The translations under genes were made by a program, and so were the position numbers. From Eonycteris spelaea (taxonomy: Eukaryota; Chordata; Mammalia; Chiroptera; Pteropodidae), in contig PUFA01000081.1 in assembly GCA_003508835.1 (NCBI GenBank), positions 3,348,001-3,412,000 on the forward strand: DNA of 64,000 nucleotides, read 5' to 3'. The number at the start of each line of letters is the position of its first letter. Position 1 is the first letter of the stretch. The notes beneath the pieces were generated by a model. That model saw only the letters and a program-made list of their open reading frames with translations, was not told where the DNA came from and made no database searches. Shown here in pieces: positions 11,126 to 21,310 of this stretch.

Positions 11126-11859
11126 TCTCAGACAGTGCTCAAATAATTGCGGGAATGAAGAATTTACTAGCTTCATCCTTTCTTTGGTTCAGAAAAACCC
11201 AGTAAACTGGGAGTGAGATGACTTTAATTAGAGACTCAGATCTGTTAATTTTAAATAACAGGGTTGCTAGTTGACATACCACACAGGATTGCTGTGAGGA
11301 TTGAATGAAGGGATGTATAAAGGAGTTTTCCATTAACTGTAAAGTGCTATAGCAATTTATTTTATTTTTATTGCCCTTTGGGGCTGTGCAGAAGAAACCT
11401 TAGCTCTCTAGTGCAATTATTCTCAAGTTCGTTCAAATTTGGACCAAGGAACACTGATATCCTGTAAATGTCCATGAATCTAAGTGTGTGTTCTAGGAAC
11501 ATGGCATCCTATGAAAAGATGAATGGTATTCCTGGGGGGAAAAGAGAATCTCACTGAATAGGACTGGCAAACCTTGGAAACCATGACCCCCTTGGAGATT
11601 CACAAGCCTATAGTATATTAAAGGTTCTGAGAAGTCCTGCATTAAAGAAATCTGTTGGACTTTGTTTTACCCAAGTTCCTTAACTGTATTTGCCCTCAGA
11701 ACCCTTTTTCATGAAATACCCCTTCTCTTGTAGGACACTATTTTGGAGATACTGCCAACCTTTGACATAGTTGAAGAGGCTTTGAGTGTCCTGACTCTTC
11801 CTGTCTAAATGTCATTCCTTTAACTATGTTCCATGGTTCTGAGTCTCTTTTATCATGTC
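11126..11859. other. Unassigned DNA
   Basis: No gene. A run near 11410-11660 has the style of an old DNA-transposon remnant (TTATTCTCAAGTTCG... GGACCAAGG) but is not assignable. Confidence 0.35.
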
Positions 11860-12135
11860 AATAACTTTTCATATGTCCCATGCATTTATATTTGCTTTGG
11901 TCTGATGTGCATTTGAGCACACAATTCTAGATGTGGTCTAACAATCAAACTAGACAGGGTTAGACGTATACCAGAACTCTAGACTTTTGTGGAAAGAGGA
12001 GCATGGAAGAGGGTGTGGGGTCACATAGGTTATTACCAGTTGCTTTTTCCATGTTCTTAATGTACAGATCTCTCTGAACCTCACAGGCCACACTACCCTG
12101 ATTCTTGGGGTCACCCCATCTTTGGACCTGAGAAG
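11860..12135 (-). repeat. Possible L3/CR1 LINE remnant
   Basis: TTTGAGCACACAATTCTAGATG followed by TGGTCTAAC resembles the reverse of a CR1/L3 3' region (AGTTCCAGATGTGGTCTGAC). Recognised from memory and diverged. Confidence 0.4.
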
Positions 12136-12710
12136 CATTTATTTTGGCAGAGAAGCATTAGTACTGTTTCTCTGTCTGAAAACCATTGGCCCCTAGAGGG
12201 CAATGTGGTCACAGGGAAGAGCTGGAAGCTTGGTTTCCCAGGACTTTCTGGGCACTAAGTGTACATACTCAGTGCTACTCTGAGGAATTATTTCTCTTTT
12301 TCTCTTTTTCGCCAAATGCCTTAGGAAATAGTCAGAATGTCAACTGGTGTGTTGAGGCAAGCACTGAGGAAAGGTGGCGGTCCCAGAAGAAAGACTCAGC
12401 TAGTGCCTCAAAGAGGAAAGTGGTTTATGTTAGCCGCCCTGGGTGGTGGTTGTGGCTCTGTCTCATCATTGTTCCTGTATCCATGGCTGTTATGCTTCTC
12501 ATTTAAGGCTTTGGTTATTAGGAAAGAGTCATTCTTATCTTGAGCTGGAACAAACTTCTTTAAGAGCAACGAATACACTAATGTTCCTGGACTCAGGGTT
12601 TTAGAGTTTGATCAAAATTTTAATGCAAAGAGAAAGGGGATCTTTTATTTCAATATGTAATGAACTGTTGTATATCATGGTATAATTGTATACACAGTTA
12701 TCCTAGTGGT
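12136..12710. other. Unassigned DNA
   Basis: Plus-strand frames of 106 and 68 codons overlap here in different registers. No domain is seen, and I do not call a gene. Confidence 0.4.
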
Positions 12711-12714
12711 GAAG

Positions 12715-12895
12715 AACAAAGGTTTAGCTGAGACCGAGACATATCTTGCCCCTGCTACTTACTAGCAAGGTAAGCTGGGCAAGTTATTTCAGCTCTGTGA
12801 GCCTCAGTGTTACTGACTACATATGAGAAGGAAGTATTATTGACCTGAAAGGATTATGAGGATTAAATATAATGGTAAATGTAAAATATTTTGAG
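12715..12895 (+). repeat. MIR SINE
   Basis: CTGCTACTTACTAGCAAGG, GCAAGTTATTTCAGCTCTG and ATTATGAGGATTAAATATAA follow the MIR order. Confidence 0.85.
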
Positions 12896-12904
12896 TAACA
12901 GTGG

Positions 12905-13083
12905 CTGTCAAAGTGTGGCCCCAAGACCAGCAGTCTTGGCGTCACCTGGTAACCTGTTAGAGATGCAAATTCTCAGACTCATCCAAGATTTACTGAATCA
13001 GAGACTCTGGGGTTAGAGCTCAGTGAACTGTGTTCTAACAAGCCCTGCAGGTGACCCTGAGGCATGCTAAAGTTTGAGAAATG
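12905..13083 (-). mobile_element. MER5A-like hAT fragment
   Basis: GTCACCTGGTAACCTGTTAG, AGATGCAAATTCTCAGAC, TTACTGAATCAGAGACTCTG and GCTAAAGTTTGAGAAATG match the reverse complement of MER5A. Target duplications were not resolved. Confidence 0.8.
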
Positions 13084-13159
13084 CGTTGTACAGTAAATAG
13101 CTTGCAGATGTTCAAAATAATAGTATTTTATCATTGTGAGTATAAATCGTTGCCAAGAG

Positions 13160-13460
13160 TACAAAATATGGAGTCCCTGCTATAAGGATGGACGGACTTG
13201 TTGGAAGATCAAGGTGCCGAATGTTAAATAGCCAAATAATCAGTGTGATTATTGACAATGAGAATAGAAATTCTGAGGAAAGAGAAATGATGCTCGTTGT
13301 AGGATTGGTATGACCTGGCAAAGCTTTGTGGTAGAGGAGGGCTTAAATGATGAAGAATATTGAAAAGGCAGATGGACATGAGCAGGGCATTCTGGGTGAG
13401 GAAACAGTAATAGTGAAAGCTGTGGCTTATGGGGGGAATAGTCAAGAAGTACTGAGATAG
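13160..13460 (-). repeat. L2 remnant
   Basis: TTCTGGGTGAGGAAACAGTAATAG near 13389 resembles the reverse L2 'ttccaggcagagggaacagc' block. Diverged. Confidence 0.45.
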
Positions 13461-13589
13461 CAGCTAAGTGAATATTTATTTAAAATTTCTGATCATCCAT
13501 TATAGGCCAGATGATAGATGAGAATTGGGGATATAGAGACCTGGGGCAATGAATTCCTAAAGACACCTTAAGAATTGAGGAATTGGATC

Positions 13590-13855
13590 TCCTCCTCCTC
13601 CTCAACATCATAAATGCCACATTGAAGACTTACTGTGTGTTAGATACTGTTCTGAGTATGTAAATCTGCTCACTTAATTCTAGCAAAAACCTGATGACAT
13701 ATGTATTATGATTATTTTGGTTATTATTTCCATTTTATACATGAAGAAACTGGCTTAGAGAGATTGAATGAACTGCCACAAGTTATGCAAGTAATTAAGT
13801 AGAGGAACTGGGAACTGGACCCAATTCTGTCTGATTCTAAGGGGCTCTTAAGTAA
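13590..13855 (-). repeat. MIR SINE
   Basis: TTACTGTGTGTTAGATACTG, ATTTCCATTTTATACATGAAG and CTGGGAACTGGACCCAATTC are in reverse MIR order. Confidence 0.9.
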
Positions 13856-13929
13856 GTGGTCAGTTATTCTTGAGGGCTGGAGGGTTTGTGTGGCAAAGCC
13901 AGAAATGCTCACCCAGTACTGCATTTGCT

Positions 13930-14530
13930 GTTCTATATCCTCCAGCCCTCCATTCAGGTAGGTGAGGCCACATAACTAATTTAGAGCAAAGAAACAGAGA
14001 AGGTACATGTATCACTTCTAGACTCAGGCATTGCAAAACTTATACATAATTCTCCAGCCTCTCTTCCCCTGCGTAAGTGACCTGGAGGGAAGATTTGTGT
14101 TCTAGATTTACCATCACAAGATCATAGAGACTTTGTTGGCCTGAATCCCGGAGTAACTTTGTGGAACATCACCCCCTGGAGCTCTCCAATGGATATGTAG
14201 CTTAAGCAAGAAATATACCTTTGGTCTACAGCCACACCACCCTATACAAGCCCAATCCCGTCTGATCTTGGAAACTAAGCAGGGTTGGGCCTGGTTAGTA
14301 CTTGGATGGGAGACCACCTAGGAAGACCAGGTGCTGTAGGCATAAAAAATAAAAAAATAAAGGGTTGTAAACTGACAAGGTCCTTATAATCTCTGAGGTC
14401 AACCAAGGGTTGCCTCATCTAAAAAAAAAAAAAAAGAAAGAAATATACCTTTGCTAAGTTACAAGGCTGTGATTTGGGTGTAATTTGTTACTACAGCTGA
14501 AGCCTAGCCTATGCTCACTTGCCTAGCCTC
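13930..14530 (+). mobile_element. Ancient LTR-like repeat, split by a 5S-SINE
   Basis: It contains AATTTAGAGCAAAGAAACAG, GTACATGTATCACTTCTAG and CAATGGATATGTAGCTTAAGC before the SINE. GTGATTTGGGTGTAATTTG and a CTACAGCTGAAGCCTAGCC block follow it. The same family appears in reverse at 22815-22950 and 23400-23700. MaLR-like is a tentative name. Confidence 0.65.
14224..14437 (+). mobile_element. 5S rRNA-derived SINE, long form
   Basis: Bases 14224-14342 are a 5S rRNA copy beginning GTCTACAGCCACACCACCC. Its internal RNA polymerase III promoter is well kept: an A-box region AAACTAAGCAGGGTTG (14271 on) and a C-box GGATGGGAGACCACC (14304 on). After 5S come an A-rich linker (14343-14361), about 60 bases of non-5S body (14362-14420) and an A-tail. 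Sixteen-base perfect direct repeats, AAGAAATATACCTTTG, flank it at 14208-14223 and 14438-14453, proving L1-type retroposition. I recall 5S-derived SINEs called MEG-RS and MEG-RL from fruit bats; assignment to the long class is inferred. It is not a functional 5S gene. Confidence 0.93.
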
Positions 14531-14588
14531 AGATAGTTTAATAAAAGAGGATAAAATTAGATATGTGAGATAGAAAGGATCCTGAATT

Positions 14589-15014
14589 TGTGATGATGTG
14601 CCCCTAGAAAGATGAAAGAAGGGGTTAAGACTAGAAGCCTCTATGCCAACCACCACAGCAGCCACATTTCCTGATTGAATACCTGGTGATTACATTGGTA
14701 GGCTATTGTTTAACTCTGTTCCCACGAGAAAGAGTAGGAGGAATTTATGGGAAACATAGTATGGGAATCTGTTTCATTTTCTGCTTCTGTGCCCCCGCTT
14801 ACACATCATATCAGACCACCATTTGGTGACGGGTAATGAGTAGACGATGTATAGATCCATTGTGATTGGGATATAGTGATTAATGGATTTTCGGGTATAA
14901 AACTGTGGACCTGAAATGGGTCGAGGCTGCTCCTTTGGAAGGACAGCTGCCGGCTAATAAACTGCCTCTAATATCAAAGCACTCAGGTCGAGTCTGGTTA
15001 TTCCGGTCACAACA
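14589..15014 (+). mobile_element. Solo LTR of an endogenous retrovirus, 5-bp TSD
   Basis: The 426-bp element starts TGTGATGATGTGCCCC and ends GGTCACAACA. It is flanked by GAATT at 14584-14588 and 15015-15019. TATAAAA lies near 14896 and AATAAA at 14956-14961, the expected U3/R promoter and polyadenylation signals. No internal retroviral sequence is attached, so it is a recombination-derived solo LTR. Confidence 0.85.
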
Positions 15015-15019
15015 GAATT

Positions 15020-16265
15020 TTGGCCTAAGGATTCTCTAATGTAGTTTGTAGGCGAGTTAACTGTTGAAAGTTTTTTTTTTTTCTCAAGAAATGGAAACTT
15101 TTTTATTTGTTTCTTTTAGGAACTGAGTTAAAGGTAGACACAATAGTGTATAAATAGCATTTTTTTTTTGGAGATAACCCTGTTTTAAAATGTTCTTTCC
15201 AGTTTGATAACAAATCAATCTATCCCAGAATCCTGAAAAATTCAACATTTTGAGGTTAATTCTAAATTTTACTGGCTTCTTCATATACATTGAATTAATA
15301 TACAGACACATCTCCCCTCCCCCTCATATGCACACACCAAAACAAACACAACAACAAAAAAATTTCTTTCGTATGCTTGTGTGTCCTAATTTTCAGTCTG
15401 GGAAAATATGATTACCTTAGACATTTTCTCCTAGTTGCCCCAAGGAGTGTCTTCAGAGTTCAGTTCCACAAGCAGCACTTTGTCCTGAAGTTCACATCTG
15501 GCCCCTTTTCTCCACTTTTGGCAGATAAAATGTGACAGCACTGCTCTCTTTTAGTCTGGCTGCCAGCATGGGTATGGTACCTTCTTTAGATTATCTCCTT
15601 CCTAAAGAATAGGCTGGGAGCTCTTTCAGACCTTTTAGATTCTTGGTGTGAGCTCGGAGCTCAATTGAGGTAGACAGGATTCCTGAGCTGGCTGAGTGAT
15701 TCTTTGTTATTTATTTTTAATGTCAGATTATAATAAGAACCTCCAGGGCCTCAAGGGAAATATCTTTGAACAGAAACAAGATCTACTGTGGTGTATATTT
15801 GAGCCAGGTAAAAGTTCAAGAGCCAATTGCCAAGGGCAAGTGAAAGAAAGTGGGAGAAGGAGGTATTATTTAAACATTTATATATAGATTCAAACATGGA
15901 ATCATTTATATGAGTATCTATAACTAGGAAAAATCTTATTTCAACAATGAGTATATAAAAGAAGTTCAATGTGAAGTTAATATAGTTGTTTACTTGATTT
16001 TTATGAGGCCAGTGTTCATTGAGATGTGGAATGCTAAGAGATAACTGTATTATTAAACAAATATGTTACAAAAGAGGCCAAGGGTGGGGTAATCTCTTGC
16101 CCAGTCTATGTAAATTCTTGGTCAAATAGCATTAGAAGGCTAGGATACGAGATGGGTGTGTTTGGACACATATGGCAGAGGGGCCAAGAAGCTATGGCAT
16201 CAGATCTTAGGCTGGGAGACCCTACATGTCACTCAATATTAGTAGGCATCGGTCCCTTCATCTTA
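15020..16265. other. Unassigned DNA
   Basis: No gene. The 63-75-codon frames lack domains. A T-run lies at 15070-15082. Confidence 0.4.
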
Positions 16266-16269
16266 GAAA

Positions 16270-16885
16270 TTTGGTCATATATTCAATAAATATGTGTCTT
16301 GAATTTTCTAAATGCTGGGGATATGGTGAGGGAATAAGATAGTTGTGGTCGAACTCTCACATAAGCAAACAAATGAACCAGGTAATTTTTGCTATTTAGT
16401 AGTGCTATGGAAAAAGAAAACAGGTTGAAAAGATAGAAAATGACCAAAGGATAGGGAGATAATCTATGATGGAATAGGATGACAAGAGAAGATAGCCTTG
16501 TCAAATTCTTCTGGGCCTACAGTGGGGCAAGGGGAACACATAAGCACAAATGAAGTGGGAACAGAACGAAGCAGTGTGACTAAAGCAGAATGGACCAGGG
16601 AAGGTTAGATGTAGATTTGGAGGGAGAGATGGGCAAGCTGCAAATGACATAGGGCCATGCAGAACACGATGAGCTGCTTGGATTTTACTCCAAGTGCTAT
16701 GGGAAGTCATTAGGAGGCTTAGGCAAGGAAGTAACAGGATCAGATTTATGTTTTTAAAAGCCCCATTCCGGCTGCTTGTTGAAAATAGATTACTGAGGAG
16801 ACAAGAGAAGGGCAGCAAGACAAGTTAGGCTCTTTCAGTGTCTCAAGATTATGTTTGGATCAGGGGAGGCAAAAGAATTTTAAAA
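16270..16885 (-). repeat. L2 LINE, 3' region
   Basis: Long reverse L2: TTCAATAAATATGTGTC-type end, AATGCTGGGGATATGGTGAG, TTTTACTCCAAGTGCTATGGG, AGTAACAGGATCAGATTTATG, CCGGCTGCTTGTTGAAAATAG. The 105-codon minus frame (16501-16818) is in the sense of this L2 but outside its known coding part. Confidence 0.85.
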
Positions 16886-16930
16886 TGATTAATTTGAAAT
16901 GACGATCTTAGTGTCTGGCTAAAATACAAT

Positions 16931-16970
16931 CCTCCCCTCCGCCGCCCGCCCCCGCCCCCGCCGGCCCCGC
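16931..16970. repeat. CpG-dense poly-C/G tract
   Basis: Forty bases with only two T residues and seven CpG dinucleotides, surrounded by AT-rich DNA. The minus strand has several runs of 3-5 G in close spacing and could form a G-quadruplex. Confidence 0.9.
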
Positions 16971-17109
16971 AACTGAAAACTCATAGGGACCAAGAATGTT
17001 CCCTATTTGATACAATATATCTATTTACTGAATCAGGAAGGAAATATAAAGTTATGAAAACTTATTATTAGTAAATGTCTCATTAATCATTGTATGAAGT
17101 ATGATGATT

Positions 17110-17560
17110 CATTTTCTAGGGATAGATTTAGCCAGGAAACAGAAATCACTTGAATATTTACTACAGAAGGCCTTTCATGGAGACAATTGTATACATATGT
17201 GATAGAAGGACTGAAATGTCAGGCAGAGGGCAGTGAAGCAACTAGAGATTATGCTAGTAGGAGGCCCAGTAGGTGCAACTGGAGCCTAGGGACTGGGGTC
17301 ACCTGAGGGCATGTCTGGAGTGAACTAGAGGCATGAGGGAAATGCAGGCACTGCTTGAGATGCTTGAGAAAAATACCCTGGCTGCTCTCTCTTCTCCCTT
17401 TCAGTCTCTTGTCAATGTTTCCCATTGAGCCAAAGGCTCAAAGGCTCAAGAAGGAAGCTGAGTAGGATCCTGGAAACCATGTACAATGGAGGAGGGGTGA
17501 GGAAAGGAGTGGACCTGGGGGCAAACAGGCCTGGGACTTATCCTAGCCCTGCCTTCTGCT
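17110..17560 (-). mobile_element. Possible ancient LTR-like repeat
   Basis: TCCCATTGAGCCAAAGGCTC followed by AAGAAGGAAGCTGAGTAGG and CCTGGAAACCATGTAC has the order of an old LTR in reverse. The family was not identified. Confidence 0.35.
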
Positions 17561-17814
17561 TCTAAATTAAAAAGCAGGTGGTGCTATTTAGAGTTGGGAA
17601 AAAATGGACAGTGGAGGCAAGCAACCCCCTACAATTAAGTGTCCTAGCACAATATGAGCTTATTTTGCTCTCTCATAGCAACCTGATACAGGTTCCTGAT
17701 TGGTGAGTGGCTTTTCTCCGCGGAGAGATTCAGGGCCCCACCATCCTGTGGGTTCAGAGTCCTCTTCATCTAGCCAGCAAGTAAGGAAAGAAAGTGTAGC
17801 AAAACCTCATCAGT

Positions 17815-17955
17815 TTCTTTCTTTAATTCTCATAACAACTCTATTCATGGGCACTACTATGCAAATGAGGAAAGCCGGTACAGAGAGCGAGAGCGTATTA
17901 ACCCATCCAAGGTCACACAGCCAGAAAGTGATACAACTGAGCTCTTTGAATTAAA
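17815..17955 (-). repeat. MIR SINE fragment
   Basis: TTCTCATAACAACTCTATTC, CTATGCAAATGAGGAAAG and AGGTCACACAGCCAGAAAG are in reverse MIR order. This explains the 84-codon frame at 17700-17954. Confidence 0.85.
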
Positions 17956-18924
17956 GAATCAAAAACTATGGAAAAATAGTGACCCACAGCAAATTGGTAG
18001 ATGATAACACTGCTGAAAGTGGCTTACATCTCAAAGAAGAGAAAGAGATTTGGAAAAACAGCACCCCAAATCCTAAATCAATAGGGTGAAATTGAATAGG
18101 GGTATATATAAATACCTGCACTTAAACTCAGAAAAGCCACTGTGAAAATGTGATGTTTCTGTTCTCCCTTGGATCTTTATTTTAATAGCGTAGATGTATA
18201 CTCATGTTCTGTTTCTAGGCTGACAGTCATTTTTAGAAATAAGCAAGGTATAAATTAAAAATAAATGCCTACATACATACTGGATGAGAAACACCTGATT
18301 TAACAGCAACCTACAAGAAATAGATTTAAAGGTTTTAGTTGACTGCCAGCTAATTATGAATCAGCAGTGTGAGGTGGCTTTCAAAAAAAGACTTCTATAT
18401 TGAAGTCACATCAACAGAAACTAAGCATCCTAAAGAGGGGGTGAAAGTCCTTCTCTACCTTGGCACAACCTCAAGCGTTTGATTCTGAGCATCACATTTG
18501 AAGAAGGATGGTGATGAGCTAAGGCGTGTTCCAAAGAGGCAACGGTGATGGAAGAGGATCTTAAACCCTTGTCATCTGAGGCTGAGTTCAATTTAGGAGG
18601 AGGAGAGTTAGAGGGAATGTGATCTGGAGAAATAATAAATGAGCAGTAGGATTTCTCTGTATGGCTCCAGGGAACAAAGCCTAGAGCTGGAAGCTGAAGG
18701 GAAAGTGATTCCAGCCCGATGTGACTAAGAATTTTCTAACACAATGGAATAGGCTAAGTGTAAATAACTAGCCACTGGAAACCAAGACTAAATATAGCTC
18801 ATGAATGGTTAGGCAGATAAAACTTAAAATGTCTTGCAAGGCCCCTTACATTAATCTTCGGATCAATGTGCTGTAATGTACCTCTTCGTCCCTGCATCCC
18901 AGCCCCAATGACCTTTTTCAGTCC
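17956..18924. other. Unassigned DNA
   Basis: I recognise no gene or repeat here. Confidence 0.4.
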
Positions 18925-19837
18925 TTCATATATGAACTGGTTTGCAAATATTTTGTCCTCTTCTGTAGAGTGCCTTTTCATTTTGTTGATCGTTTCCTTT
19001 GCTGTACAGAAGCCTTTTAGTTTGATATAGTCCCACTTGTTTATTTTTACTTTTGTTACCTGTGCTTTTGGTGTCATAGCCATAAAACGTCATTGTCAAG
19101 ACTAATGTCAGGAGCTCTTTTCCTATGTTTCTTCCTTGGAGTTTTATGGTTTTAGGTCTTACATGTAAGTCTTCAATTCACTTTGAATTATTTTTGTTTA
19201 TGGTGTCAAATAAGGTTCAACTTTCATTCTCTTGTATGTAGATATCTAATTTCTCCAACACAATTTTTTGGAGAGATTATCCTTTTCACATTGTTTAATG
19301 TTGGTACCCTTGTCAAAGATTAGTTGACCATATATGTATGGGTTTATTTTGGGGCTCTCTATTCTGTTCCACTGTGTTTGTTTTTATGCCAGTACCATAT
19401 TATTTAAAATACTATAGTTTTGTAATATAGTTTAAAATCAGGAAGTATGATGCCTCCAGTTTATTATTCTTGCTTAAAATTGCTTTGGCTATTTGGGGTC
19501 TTTTGTGGTTTCATAAAAATTTTAGGATTTTTCTAGTTTTGTGAAAAACGCCATTAGAATTTTGGTAAAGATAACACTGAATCCATAGATTGCTTTGGGT
19601 AATATGGGCATTTAAACAATACTAATTCTTCTAAACCATAAACACAGAATATCTTTTCATTTATTTGTGTCTTTTGCAGTTTCTTTCACCAATATTTTAT
19701 AGTTTTTATTGTATAGACCTTTCACATCTTTGGTTAGATTAATTCCTAGGTATTGTGTTCTTTTTGCGGCTATTGTAAATGTAATTTTTTTCTTAATTTC
19801 TTTTTCTGTTAGTTCATTGTTAGTGTATAGAAATGCA

Positions 19838-19928
19838 ATTTTTTTTAACTTTTCTTTTTATTTATTTATTTATTAAATTGAAGAAATGATTTAAATTTTT
19901 CCCCCTGTCTACCTCCCCTTTCCCCTTC
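19838..19928 (-). mobile_element. Short 5'-truncated L1 tail insert
   Basis: A T-rich tail at the left is followed by GAAGAAATGATTTAAATTTT. The same block occurs in 45783-45914. Weak flanking repeats AATGCA and AATACA are seen. Confidence 0.6.
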
Positions 19929-19984
19929 AATACATTTTTGTATAGATCTGCATCCTGAAACGTTACTGCATTTGTTTATTCTAA

Positions 19985-19988
<4 letters not shown>

Positions 19989-20033
<45 letters not shown>
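19989..20033. repeat. (GT)n microsatellite
   Basis: About 22 uninterrupted GT units inside the older L1. Confidence 0.97.
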
Positions 20034-20035
<2 letters not shown>

Positions 20036-20670
20036 GTTTTTAGGGTTTTCTAAATAAAATTATGTCATCTACAAACAGAGACAATTTAACTTCTTTTCTG
20101 ATTTGGATAATTTTTATTTCTTTTTCTTGCCTAATTGCCCAGGATAGGACTTCCAGTACTATGTTGTCTAGAAGTGATGAGAATGGGCAGCTTTGTTTTG
20201 TTTCTGATCTTAGAGGAAAAGCTTTCAGCTTCAGTATTAAGTATGATGTTAGCTGTAGGGTTGTTATGTATGACCTTTGTTATGTTGAGGTACATTCATT
20301 CTATACCTAATTCATTGAGAATTAAAAAATTTTTTATTTTTATTTTTTCAATGATCGTCGACATACAATATTATATTAATTTCAGGTGTACAACACAGTG
20401 ATTAGACATTTTTATAACTTACGAAGTGATCATCCAGATAAATCTAGTACCCATCTGACACCATACATAGTTATTACAATATCATTGAATATATATCCCA
20501 CGCTATATTCTACATCCCCATGGCTATTTTGTAACTACCAATGTGTACCTCTTAATCCCCTCCCCCTTCACCCATCCCTACCCTCCCAATCTGACAACCA
20601 TCAAAAAGTTCTCTGTATCTATGAGCTTGTTTATGTTGTTTGTTTATCCTGTTTTCTAGATTCCACAAAT

Positions 20671-21093
20671 TGTCAGGAGCCATTATGAGACACTGAAGAA
20701 GTCACTAGCTTATAGCCATAAAGCAGTTACTGAGACTGCTTAAACAATGGTTCAAGGAAGCAGGGGTTTGAGTTAAACATTACTGACCCTGGAGGGGAGG
20801 ATTGCCTCCTAAAGAAATCCTTTTAAGATAGTGGAATGTTTTATAGAAAGCAAGGATGTTTGTACCCTGAGGGAAGGATGTATAGGAACTTATGTAAATG
20901 TCAGCATTCCTATGGTAATGTACTCTGTGCCTTGCTATTGTGTTCAAAAAGAAATATAAGGGCTATGCTAAATAAACTCGAGGCTGCAGCATTGACTCTA
21001 TGACCTCCTGAAGTGCTTTCCTGTCTTCTTTTTTCCTTAGGCTTCACCCCCCTCTTTTAGGTGCTGTTCGACTTTAGCCTCCTGGCTCTGGCA
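20671..21093 (+). mobile_element. Solo LTR of an endogenous retrovirus, 6-bp TSD
   Basis: The 423-bp element starts TGTCAGGAGCC and ends GGCTCTGGCA, which are inverted partners. It is flanked by ACAAAT (20665-20670) and ACATAT (21094-21099), one mismatch. A six-base duplication suggests a class II (beta-like) retrovirus. ATATAAG near 20954 and AATAAA at 20971-20976 look like promoter and polyadenylation signals. No viral gene is present. Confidence 0.8.
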
Positions 21094-21252
21094 ACATATG
21101 ACATATGTTTTTCTCTGACTTACTCTATTTAGCACAATACCCTCTAAGCCCATCCATGTTGTTGCAGATGGCAAGATTTCTTTTTTTTTAATGGCTGAGT
21201 AATATTTTGTTATATATACACACACACACAACTCTCAATGATGACTATTCTG

Positions 21253-21310
21253 TAGTTTAGTTGTATTTTTTATTTTTTTATTTTTATTTTTATTTTTTAG
21301 TTTAGTTGTA
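21253..21310. mobile_element. Tail-only retroinsertion
   Basis: Thirty-two bases of T with scattered A (21266-21297) lie between perfect 13-base direct repeats TAGTTTAGTTGTA at 21253-21265 and 21298-21310. The structure is a target duplication around nothing but a reversed poly(A)-like tail. Confidence 0.75.

Noticed and set aside
14224..14342. A functional 5S rRNA gene
   Set aside because: Several substitutions, an A-rich 3' extension and target duplications show a retroposed SINE. No T-run terminator follows directly.
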